Assembly: GCA_017417055.1 (NCBI GenBank)
Contig: JAFPZX010000098.1
Span: 1-56,749 of the forward strand
From: Anaerolineaceae bacterium
GTDB taxonomy: Bacteria > Chloroflexota > Anaerolineae > Anaerolineales > Anaerolineaceae
Direction: 5' to 3'
Length of the DNA: 56,749 nucleotides
The translations under genes were made by a program, and so were the position numbers. A model generated the notes under the pieces. The model had not been told where the DNA came from and ran no database searches. It worked only from the letters and a program-made list of their open reading frames with translations. This document shows, piece after piece, positions 49,609-56,749 of the stretch. Position 1 is the stretch's first letter. Each line of letters begins with the position of its first letter.

Positions 49609-51180
49609 ATGAAAGATTCATTTATCGGGACGAAGAACAGGAAAAAATATGCGGCAGTGTGCATATTGCTGGCAGCCGTGTTGATCCTTGCTTCCTGTTC
49701 TCTGATTCCGGAATCTTTAAGATCAGGGGCAGCGCGGTCCGGTGAACCGGAGCAGCAGGAGATCCTGATTCCGGTTACACGGGGAACCATTTCTGCTGAC
49801 TTAAGCTTTGTCGGGAATCTTCGTTATAAACAGTCTTCAAGTTTGACATGGAAAACCAATGGGGTTATTGAAAAAGTGTATGTCAGTGTCGGAGATCAGG
49901 TGAAGAAAAACGACATTTTGGCGGAGCTTGATCCTGACTATCTTTCCTCCACGGTCCTGATAGCCGAAAAAAATGTTGTTGATGGTGAAGAAAGACTGGA
50001 AGACGTCCGGGAATCCGAAACTGTCCGGATGCAGGCGTATGTCGATTTAAATATAAAGGCAAAGGCGCTGACAGAGGCCAAGCTGGCTCAGGAAGCTCTT
50101 TACTATCCGAGGGCAACCCGCTATGATATGGAACGAGCCTGGGACGCTTTTGCGCTGGCAAATTTAAATTTCAATTATGCAAAACAGGACTATGATCATC
50201 TGGTTGATTCCGGTGAAGGCTGGGAAGGATATGAAGAAGGACGCGAGATAAGGTTCGGCGGAAGGACCTTTGTTATCGGAAAAGATGACCGCAGTGCCCG
50301 GGAACGGAAATTCGAGGATTATGTTTCTACGTATAATACGCTTGTCAGCGCTTATGAAAAATATGTCTGGACCAGCGGTATGCCATCTGCAACAGATTAC
50401 GCTGTGGCGGAGGGAAATGTGCAGGTCGCGCAAAAAGAATATGAAAAAGCGCTGGAAACCTACCGCTCCTACGATGTGCTTCCCCGTGAAAAGGATGTTC
50501 AGGCAGCTGAAATCAGCCTGAATAATGCGGAAACGATTTATAAACAGCGTTATGTTTATGCTCCGTTTGATGGTATGGTAACCGCGGTCAATGCGGTGGA
50601 AGGTTATTACATTACCAGAGGGACCAATGCGGTCCGGGTGGATGACATGAACGAGATCTATGTTCCTCTCAGTATTTCGGAATTGGATCTGAGTCTTGTT
50701 TCTCCCGGAACTCCTGTGACGATCACTGTAGACGCTGTTTCAGGAAAGGTTTATAAGGGGTATATTCTTGATATTTCAGATGCCAGTGCAGCTTCCGGAA
50801 ATACTACCTCTTTCACTGCGCTGGTGGCTTTTGACGCTCCGGACAGTGGATTGCTGGCCGGGATGACAGCGGAAGTATCTGTTCCGGCTCATGAAAAGGA
50901 AAATACGCTTCTGATTCCGAATGAAGCGATTTCCTATCACGATGGAAAACCGACTGTTACAGTCGTAAATGGAACGGAACGGCAAACCGTCACGGTTACA
51001 ATGGGTGTTGTTTCCGGAAATATCACGGAGATTATCTCCGATAATCTGCAGGAAGGGGATCTGCTTTTGGTCAGCAGTATTTCGGCTGATTCTCTGAGGG
51101 CGCTTGGTCTTGATCCCGCGGAATATTTACCTGCGGGTTCTGAAAATCACCGCGGACCCGGAGCTGAGCGAGGCCGCTGA
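49609..51180 (+). CDS. HlyD/MacA-like adaptor lipoprotein 2
   Basis: I start at MKDSFIGTKN (ATG 49609; 523 residues). Lipobox VLILASCSLIP (Cys30). Same plan as the first lipoprotein adaptor: LTWKTNGVIEKVYVSVGDQV, a long hairpin containing SYDVLPREKDVQAAEISLNN, then APFDGMVTAVNAVEGYYI. The hairpin phrase closely parallels SVYPREKDLSAVQLKIENAQ in the 44352 protein, so the two pairs arose by duplication. Its C-terminus overlaps an alternate frame that continues charged and family-like to 51292, which raises the possibility of a late frameshift. Confidence 0.87.
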   Translation: MKDSFIGTKNRKKYAAVCILLAAVLILASCSLIPESLRSGAARSGEPEQQEILIPVTRGTISADLSFVGNLRYKQSSSLTWKTNGVIEKVYVSVGDQVKKNDILAELDPDYLSSTVLIAEKNVVDGEERLEDVRESETVRMQAYVDLNIKAKALTEAKLAQEALYYPRATRYDMERAWDAFALANLNFNYAKQDYDHLVDSGEGWEGYEEGREIRFGGRTFVIGKDDRSARERKFEDYVSTYNTLVSAYEKYVWTSGMPSATDYAVAEGNVQVAQKEYEKALETYRSYDVLPREKDVQAAEISLNNAETIYKQRYVYAPFDGMVTAVNAVEGYYITRGTNAVRVDDMNEIYVPLSISELDLSLVSPGTPVTITVDAVSGKVYKGYILDISDASAASGNTTSFTALVAFDAPDSGLLAGMTAEVSVPAHEKENTLLIPNEAISYHDGKPTVTVVNGTERQTVTVTMGVVSGNITEIISDNLQEGDLLLVSSISADSLRALGLDPAEYLPAGSENHRGPGAERGR

Positions 51181-51181
51181 A

Positions 51182-51292
51182 ATGAGCACAGAGGGACGCA
51201 AGAAAGCTGCTGCTGTGGAGTCAATAAAGAATGAAACGACACCCATGATGCGCGAGATGCAGAAGGAAACCGTCTTGGGAGAAAAGGATTAG
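51182..51292 (+). CDS. Small open frame between adaptor genes, doubtful
   Basis: A 36-residue frame from ATG 51182 overlaps the end of the adaptor (one base after its stop) and ends one base before the next ATG. It is rich in Lys, Glu and Met (PMMREMQKE) and has no recognisable motif. It may be a shifted C-terminal tail of the upstream adaptor or a spacer peptide. Low confidence that it is a real gene. Confidence 0.25.
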   Translation: MSTEGRKKAAAVESIKNETTPMMREMQKETVLGEKD

Positions 51293-51293
51293 T

Positions 51294-52820
51294 ATGGATC
51301 ATAAAATAGAAGTTCAAAAGAAAAGCGTCTGGGGGACAATCCTGATCATATTGTTAATCATCCTGATCATCGCAGCTGTCGGTTTTTTTATGGTTGTGCG
51401 GTTGAATCTTATGCAGCAGCTCACCCGTGTCGAGTCTGTGGCTTCATCCCTTGCGGTGACGACTACCCGCGTCAAAGAAGGCGTTTATGAATTGAAACTT
51501 GACAATATTACCGGAACCGTTCGTTCAGGGCAATCTGTCGATCTGAACTGGCAGACAAGCGGGACGGTTTCAGAGATCCTCGTAAATGTCGGTGATAAAG
51601 TAGAAAAAGATCAGGTTTTGGCTTATCTGGATGAAACGACGCTTGATTTGGATGTGATCAGTGCGAATCTTGATATTCTTGATGCGCAGGAGGATTATGA
51701 CAAGCTGGTCAATAATACTGACAAAATCGCATCCGCGCTTTCCACGATGGTAAAAGCAGAGAAAACACTGGAAGATGCGCAGAAAAGCCTTGACAGCATG
51801 GATATATCAAGGGTGACAGATGTGAACCTTGTGATTGCCCGGGATACAGCCGCGCTTGCGCAGGTCAAGTATGAGAAAGCGCTGCAGAAATTTGAAGCGG
51901 TGCGGGACGCTCCGCTTGATTCCGAGGGCAGAAAAAAAGCACTTGGAGATGTGGGTGGTTATCGATCTGTCCGTGATAACACGCTTGCCCATTACAACTG
52001 GTATCTCGGTGAGATCGATCAGCTCGAATTGCAGACACGAGAGGCAGCTGTTGAACTGGCAAAGGCACAGCTTGAGGAAGCACAGTACCAGTATAATAAG
52101 GCACTGAAAGGCCCGACGGATGCGGAAAAAATGCAGGCTCAGGCAAAAATTGATGCGTATCAAAAGAAGATCGATTCGTCAAAAATCATCGCGCCGTTCA
52201 GCGGAACGGTCACGCAGATCGATGCCCGTGTGGGAGATGTTATTACCTATGATTCTTCTTCGGCAGCAAGAAATATTTTTGCGATTCGGATAGACGATGT
52301 TTCCGCGTTTTATATGGACTTCACTGTTTCGGAGCTGTATATCAACAGTATTCAGGAAGGGATGCCGGTGAAAGTTTCCTTTGCCGCGATTCCGAATAAG
52401 GTTTATAACGGCGTGGTGTATAAAGTTTCCGATGTCGGTACGCAGTCCGGCTGGAACATCAGTTTTAAAATAACGGTCATTCTCACGGATGCGGATGAAA
52501 ACGTCAAATCCGGGATGACAGCTGATTTGACACTGGAAATTGAGCGTATTGAGGATGCAAAGTATGTTCCCCAGACTTCGATCCTTGTCAAAGATGACAA
52601 ATATTTTGTAAATCTGAAAAAAGCTAATGGGGAAATGGAAGAAACGCCGGTTGAAATCGGTCTGATTTCCGGGACGAATGTCCAGATTATATCGGATGCA
52701 GTCAATGGCGGTGATGAAATTGAGCTGGATGTCAATAAAAAAGATACCGGCAGCGAATTTAATCCATTTGCGATGTTTGGCGCTATGATGGGCGGCGGTT
52801 CATCCGGCAGACGCAGGTAA
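51294..52820 (+). CDS. HlyD/MacA-like membrane-anchored adaptor 2
   Basis: 508 residues; ATG 51294 behind GGGAGAAAAGGA. N-terminal anchor (ILIILLIILIIAAVGFFMVV), lipoyl half LNWQTSGTVSEILVNVGDKV, alpha hairpin (~110-290), lipoyl half APFSGTVTQIDARVGDVI, barrel and a Met/Gly/Arg tail (FGAMMGGGSSGRRR). It is the close counterpart of the adaptor at 45836 (shared LxWQTSGTV, ISPxNGTV-type and AARxIxAIRIDD segments), so the order lipoprotein-anchor is repeated on both sides of the ABC genes. Last gene of the operon. Confidence 0.88.
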   Translation: MDHKIEVQKKSVWGTILIILLIILIIAAVGFFMVVRLNLMQQLTRVESVASSLAVTTTRVKEGVYELKLDNITGTVRSGQSVDLNWQTSGTVSEILVNVGDKVEKDQVLAYLDETTLDLDVISANLDILDAQEDYDKLVNNTDKIASALSTMVKAEKTLEDAQKSLDSMDISRVTDVNLVIARDTAALAQVKYEKALQKFEAVRDAPLDSEGRKKALGDVGGYRSVRDNTLAHYNWYLGEIDQLELQTREAAVELAKAQLEEAQYQYNKALKGPTDAEKMQAQAKIDAYQKKIDSSKIIAPFSGTVTQIDARVGDVITYDSSSAARNIFAIRIDDVSAFYMDFTVSELYINSIQEGMPVKVSFAAIPNKVYNGVVYKVSDVGTQSGWNISFKITVILTDADENVKSGMTADLTLEIERIEDAKYVPQTSILVKDDKYFVNLKKANGEMEETPVEIGLISGTNVQIISDAVNGGDEIELDVNKKDTGSEFNPFAMFGAMMGGGSSGRRR

Positions 52821-52843
52821 ATTTTCAGAAATGTGCATGCGCT

Positions 52844-53731
52844 TTATTGATGATCACATTTTCCGCAGTTGCTGCAGCCGTTGCAGATTGGCTTCATACC
52901 GCAGCGGTCGCAGCGTTCGCGGAAAAATGGTTGATAGAGTTCATTTTCCGGGATGGGTAAACCCCAGGTATCGGTGAGTTTAAATGCAATTGATTTTCCC
53001 TGATAGCTCAAACCGGAGCGAAGCGCCTGCTCGCTTTGGATTGAACTGTCTTCAATTTTATAAATTCTGCCGTCTTTCACAAAGCGCCTGCCGGTCCCAC
53101 AGAAAACAAAAGTCACATCCGCACTTTGACATTCATCCCGAAGGTTTTTCACCCATTCATAATGGCAGGGACGGGCGCCGTCATAGTTTTCACCATCGCA
53201 GAGAACCTGTTCGATCTGCCCGGCAGGCAGATACTCCCGGATGCTGACCGGACCGACAAACGGAGCGCACATGATCCCTTTGTGCTTGAAGGGCAGCGAG
53301 AGCAGGATCGGGATGCGCTCGTCCGCACGAGCCTGGTTTTCCGTGGTCACGTTCAGCATGATGTTTTCCCAGCCATCTCCCCAGTCGGCGGGCAAATGAT
53401 TCGCCACACGCTGCGGACGTTTGGTGAGCAGGAAAAACTTTACATCCGGACGCTGCCGCATGATCTCCCAGGCCTCCGGCCGCCACGCATCCGCTTCTTC
53501 CAGGAAAAAATCCGAGGTCATGCAGACGCGGATCATCTCGCCGCTGCGGACCTTATACCGTCCGTTTCGATCTTTGGACAATGGATAGTTAAAACCGGCC
53601 TGTGTCCGGTAGATCACAGAGCCGTCTTTGTCGCGGAGTCTGTCTAAAAAGAACATGTAACAGTTTTGACAGCCTTCACTGACTTTTTTGCATCCATGCC
53701 AGGGATTCCAGATGTCGTGCAAACCACTCAC
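52844..53731 (-). CDS. DUF5131 (phage Gp37/Gp68-like) protein with Cys-rich tail
   Basis: 295 residues. The head IWNPWHGCKKVSEGCQNCYM is the DUF5131 signature (WNP-x-x-GC-x-x-VS-x-GC-x-x-CY), which hints at an Fe-S or metal site. VRSGEMIRVCMTSDFF and PDVKFFLLTKRPQRV further match the family, seen in phages and plasmids and in chromosomes. The tail CDRCGMKPICNGCSNCGKC (~277-295) looks like a zinc or Fe-S ribbon. No enzyme activity is established for the family; the Cys pattern is radical-SAM-like only in a loose sense. The start overlaps the stop of the HD-GYP gene by four bases. Confidence 0.85.
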   Translation of the reverse strand: MSGLHDIWNPWHGCKKVSEGCQNCYMFFLDRLRDKDGSVIYRTQAGFNYPLSKDRNGRYKVRSGEMIRVCMTSDFFLEEADAWRPEAWEIMRQRPDVKFFLLTKRPQRVANHLPADWGDGWENIMLNVTTENQARADERIPILLSLPFKHKGIMCAPFVGPVSIREYLPAGQIEQVLCDGENYDGARPCHYEWVKNLRDECQSADVTFVFCGTGRRFVKDGRIYKIEDSSIQSEQALRSGLSYQGKSIAFKLTDTWGLPIPENELYQPFFRERCDRCGMKPICNGCSNCGKCDHQ

Positions 53732-55440
53732 TCCGTACTGCTGTAATAGGATTCAAGCTTTGGTTTCGCAGCCAGATACACCGGTTCCAATGCCGGATCA
53801 AACTGGCTGCCCATGCCTTCCATGATGATGGCGTCGGCTTTTTCAAAAGACATACTTTCTTTGTAAACCCGCTTGCTCACCAGTGCGTCATACACATCCG
53901 CAACAGCCATGATCCGTGCTTCCGGCGGAATTTTGTCGCCTTTACGCTTATCCGGATATCCCGAACCATCCCAGCGTTCATGATGGTAATGGGCAACATT
54001 TTCAGCAATCACCTTGAAGCTTTCATCATCGGTTGATTTCAGAATCTCATGAACGATCCGTGCGCCTTCTGCGGCATGTGTCTTCATGATTTCATACTCT
54101 TCCGGCGTAAAGCGTCCGGGTTTGCGCAGGATGGCATCATCCACGGCAATCTTCCCCAGGTCATGCATTGGAGCTGCTTTGATCAGATTGCGGCAGAATT
54201 CTTCATTCATCGGATAACCCGCCGGCGGCTGCGGCATGCCCTTCATGGCATCGATCAACAGCCGGACGCCCTCGCTGGTGCGGCGGATATGTCCGCCGGT
54301 GGAATTGTCTCGGCTTTCCACCATCGTGGCCATGCTCAGAACCAGATTGTCGTGCATTTCCTGAATATGCGCGGTTTTTTCCGCGACCTGGGTTTTCAGA
54401 TCGTTGTTGAAGTTATCAAGCAGTTTGATATAAGCCTGATCAACGGTATCGTCTTCAATGAAAATCTGATATCCCCGCTTGTTTTTTCCGCCGGCCATCC
54501 ATTCAATGTTGAAACGGTATGTTTTCCCGTCCTTTTCGTAAAGGAAGTTGTTTTTCTCAGCCTTTTCCGGATGAGATTCAAAGGCATCCAGCCATGGAGA
54601 GATCAGATTCCATAAAAAAGTGCTTCGTTTCAGGGGCAAGTCAACGGTAAGGGTCTTTAAGTCCGGAAGAATTTCTTTCGCGGTCTCGTTGCTGCCCAGA
54701 TATCCCCGATGCAGGTCAAAAGTGATAAACCCCGCACTGCCTGACTCAGCCATGGTTTCCACGGCGGTTTCGATGACGTCATAAAAACTGATAAGATATA
54801 CGATAACCAGATAAATGATTTGGGTAAAAACGTATGATGCCGGGATCAGTTCGATTTGAGGGAAAACGCTTCCGCCGCCAAAGAATGCGGCTATGGGAAC
54901 CACTTCCGACACGATCAACAGGATCAGGATCTTGCGGCTCACTTCATTTTTCCGCAGCAGCGCATAGATAATTGCACCGAGACTCAGAACAAAGTAAACG
55001 ATCACCAATCCGTAGAAAACATGGTGCATAAATCCGTATTCTTTGATCAGGACGTTTGAGGCGCCGCTTTGGTCCAGGTAAAAGTCTTTGTAAAACCAGT
55101 CCCGCGACCCGATGGTCAGCGTGGACAAAAAGACCCCTCCGCTGAAGAAAAGAAAGAACAGCTTCACCCAGCGGTTCAAATGGATTTTGCACAGATTGAC
55201 CACCATAAACATGATGATCATCTGCAGGAAGCATCCGCCCATATAGGTGATCAAGGTGGCATTCAGCGCGGCTTCTTCCGTGTCTGCGCGGGAAAATAAC
55301 ATGTAGCCGAAATTTACCACCGGGATCAGCATAAAGATCATCGTCATATGTGCGTCGTAATTCTTCCTCCACACAAACAGATACAGCCCGGTCAATAACT
55401 CAGCCAATAAAAACGTTATCAGATAATAAGTGTTGCTCAT
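53728..55440 (-). CDS. HD-GYP domain protein with N-terminal 7TM sensor region
   Basis: 570 residues. Seven hydrophobic helices in ~5-215 resemble the His-kinase N-terminal 7TM module (PF16927). A PAS-like region (~225-330) and a coiled coil (~340-365) follow. The HD-GYP domain spans ~370-565: MVESRDNSTGGHIRRTSEGV, PMHDLGKIAVDDAILRKPGR, and HHERWDGSGYPDKRKG (His, Asp and GYP ligands present). Such proteins hydrolyse cyclic di-GMP or related dinucleotides. Membrane sensing of an outside signal is inferred. It is upstream of, and coupled by a 4-base overlap to, the DUF5131 gene; no obvious link between the two is known. Confidence 0.92.
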   Translation of the reverse strand: MSNTYYLITFLLAELLTGLYLFVWRKNYDAHMTMIFMLIPVVNFGYMLFSRADTEEAALNATLITYMGGCFLQMIIMFMVVNLCKIHLNRWVKLFFLFFSGGVFLSTLTIGSRDWFYKDFYLDQSGASNVLIKEYGFMHHVFYGLVIVYFVLSLGAIIYALLRKNEVSRKILILLIVSEVVPIAAFFGGGSVFPQIELIPASYVFTQIIYLVIVYLISFYDVIETAVETMAESGSAGFITFDLHRGYLGSNETAKEILPDLKTLTVDLPLKRSTFLWNLISPWLDAFESHPEKAEKNNFLYEKDGKTYRFNIEWMAGGKNKRGYQIFIEDDTVDQAYIKLLDNFNNDLKTQVAEKTAHIQEMHDNLVLSMATMVESRDNSTGGHIRRTSEGVRLLIDAMKGMPQPPAGYPMNEEFCRNLIKAAPMHDLGKIAVDDAILRKPGRFTPEEYEIMKTHAAEGARIVHEILKSTDDESFKVIAENVAHYHHERWDGSGYPDKRKGDKIPPEARIMAVADVYDALVSKRVYKESMSFEKADAIIMEGMGSQFDPALEPVYLAAKPKLESYYSSTE

Positions 55441-55526
55441 ATATCATCTATCTTACCATCTTTTGCCCCGGATGATTGCAGCAGCACCTGAATTTATTTC
55501 GGATAATAAAAAGAGCTGCCTGTTAG

Positions 55527-56749
55527 GGAAACGCTGATTAATTCAGCTAAGAGACAAAAGAAGCCGTCAGAAGTATAATTAAAGAAAAAAGGACGGTAAA
55601 GAAAAAAGGACGGTGAAAAATGGGACAACTTTCATTCACAGAAGCAGAATATTCAAACCGGAGAAGACGAACAAAACGAGAAGACTTTCTAGATCTGATG
55701 GATGAAATCATCCCATGAAAGGAGTGGGCAGAAATAATCGGTCCGTATTATTATCAAAATACACGGGGACGACGGGCAAAAGAAATAGAAACAATGCTGC
55801 GAATGTATCTGATGCAAAACTGGTTCCATCTGTCAGATGAAGGTGTGGAAGATGCCATATATGACAGTTACGCAATGAGGAAATTCATGCAATTGGACTT
55901 CAGCAAAGAGTCAGTACCGGATGCAACAACGCTGACCAAGTTCCGACATATCCTGGAGGAGAATCATCTTGGCGAAAAAATCTTTGCAGATGTACGGGAA
56001 CGTTTGGACAGAGGTGGAATGATCATGCATGGCGGAACAATTGTAGATGCAACGATCGTATCAGCACCCAGTTCCACAAAAAACAAAGATGGGGAACGAG
56101 ATCCGGAGATGCGCCAGACGAAAAAGGGAAATCAGTGGCACTACGGAATGAAAGTGCACATTGGAGCAGATGCCGGATCAGGATATGTACATACGATAAC
56201 AGGGACTGCAGCCAATGTACATGACATTGAGGAAGCGCCGAAACTGTTTCGCGAAGATGACCATGTCGGATACGGCGATTCCGGATATTTGGGAATAGAG
56301 AAGAGAGATGAAGTCAAAACCGATCCGAATCTGAGCAAAATTGAATTTCGAATCAATAAAAGACCTTCCAGTATAAAGGTGAATGAGAAAAATTACAATG
56401 GCTTCAACTGGGATCGATATATTGAGAATAGAAAATCATCAGTCCGGAGCAAAGTTGAGCATCCATTTCTCATCGTCAAACGTCAATTTGGATATGCCAA
56501 AGTTGTGTATCGAGGAATTGCAAAGAATTTGAATCGTTTTCATGTGCTTTTTGCCAGTGCGAATCTTCTTATGTGTATTTGAGCTGGACGAATAAAAGAG
56601 TTTACTGCGGCGTAATGCGCCTATTTATAGAAAAAAGAGGAAAAATGAAAGGTAAAGAGCCTGATTTTAGCCCAATATTGACAAAATAAAAGGATAATTA
56701 CGACAATTTGAAACTATTGTAACTATCCGTCTGCTTAATGTTCAAAAAA
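55527..56749 (+). mobile_element. Degenerate IS5-family insertion element, right end not found
   Basis: The left end GGAAACGCTGATTAATT starts at 55527 and is preceded by TTAG, a YTAR-type 4-bp target. It holds a transposase gene with an in-frame stop. A matching right terminal repeat was not seen up to the window edge, so the element may continue or be truncated. Its end is the same as that of the MITE at 44068 and of several short repeats, so it is a likely source of their mobility. Confidence 0.7.
55620..56582 (+). pseudogene. IS5-family DDE transposase with TGA at codon 33
   Basis: A 320-codon frame from ATG 55620 has one internal TGA (55716-55718) within IIP-stop-KEWAEII, where a Trp (TGG) would fit. 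Apart from that it is intact: the N-terminal region (GRRAKEIETMLRMYLMQNWF), the first catalytic Asp in GGTIVDATIVSAP, the second in GYGDSGYLGIEKR, and the Glu in SKVEHPFLIVKRQFGY near the end. The DDE spacing and the RSKVEHPFxxxKRQFG block mark IS5. A restart at ATG 55794 would give 262 residues lacking the N-terminus. Confidence 0.85.

Noticed and set aside
55716-55718. Selenocysteine at the TGA in the transposase
   Set aside because: The residue in the family is best explained as Trp, no SECIS-like hairpin is visible, and no selenoprotein genes are in the window.

Overview
The window looks like a chromosomal segment of an anaerobic, monoderm-type bacterium. The best guess is an Anaerolineaceae member of the Chloroflexota, with Flexilinea or Leptolinea-like relatives in mind. 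This rests on an NBR1-type Ig-like lipoprotein, an FMN-riboswitch-controlled RibXY-like transporter, a DUF4342 protein, a biotin-dependent sodium-pump decarboxylase, several HlyD lipoproteins, and the absence of LPS or outer-membrane genes. This is an inference; no 16S or marker phylogeny could be run. Coding density is moderate and the intergenic DNA is unusually rich in small repeats.

Layout. 1-6.7 kb (minus strand) holds a secreted papain-like peptidase running off the left edge, an esterase, a methyltransferase and an orphan DUF4157 metallopeptidase. 6.8-11.1 kb (plus) holds pepF, a nucleotidyltransferase-like protein and a decayed AlbA_2-domain regulator. 11.1-12.2 kb carries a dense DnaA-box cluster, a cyclophilin gene and two perfect parS sites, so this stretch is probably origin-proximal. 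12.2-21.6 kb holds an ABC-F ATPase followed by polysaccharide genes: GT2, GT4, a large membrane protein, a WecA/TagO-like initiating transferase and a second GT4. 22-28.2 kb holds a DUF4342 protein, an acetyltransferase, tRNA-Glu, an Rpn-type nuclease, a broken unknown gene and an intact AlbA_2 regulator.

28.2-31.4 kb (minus) is an ABC operon (permease, binding protein, ATPase) behind a clear promoter, FMN riboswitch and terminator; it very probably imports riboflavin. 31.7-34.0 kb encodes the small membrane subunit, a biotin carrier with two tandem biotin domains, and the beta subunit of a sodium-translocating decarboxylase; no alpha subunit is in the window. 34.3-40.1 kb is a three-gene set: a YidC-like domain fused to a sulfatase/LtaS-superfamily domain, a CDP-glycerol glycerophosphotransferase-like protein, and a LicC-like nucleotidyltransferase fused to a HisC/CobD-like PLP enzyme. 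Together they suggest synthesis and attachment of a phospho-linked envelope substituent, and they are the most promising uncharacterised system here.

40.1-44.0 kb (minus) holds an Ig-like lipoprotein, family 4 uracil-DNA glycosylase, rimI, tsaB, tsaE and a DUF951 gene. 44.3-52.8 kb is a six-gene efflux/secretion operon: two lipoprotein/transmembrane HlyD pairs flanking a MacB-like ATPase and permease. The right end holds a DUF5131 protein, a 7TM HD-GYP protein and a degenerate IS5-family element.

Four repeat classes run through the intergenic DNA: arrays with a constant 7-bp period but different words at each site; about 63-bp GAGTCAA hairpins; GGGGACAG/GCACATG palindromes; and MITE-like elements whose terminal repeat matches the left end of the IS5-family element at 55.5 kb, one with a perfect CTAA target duplication.
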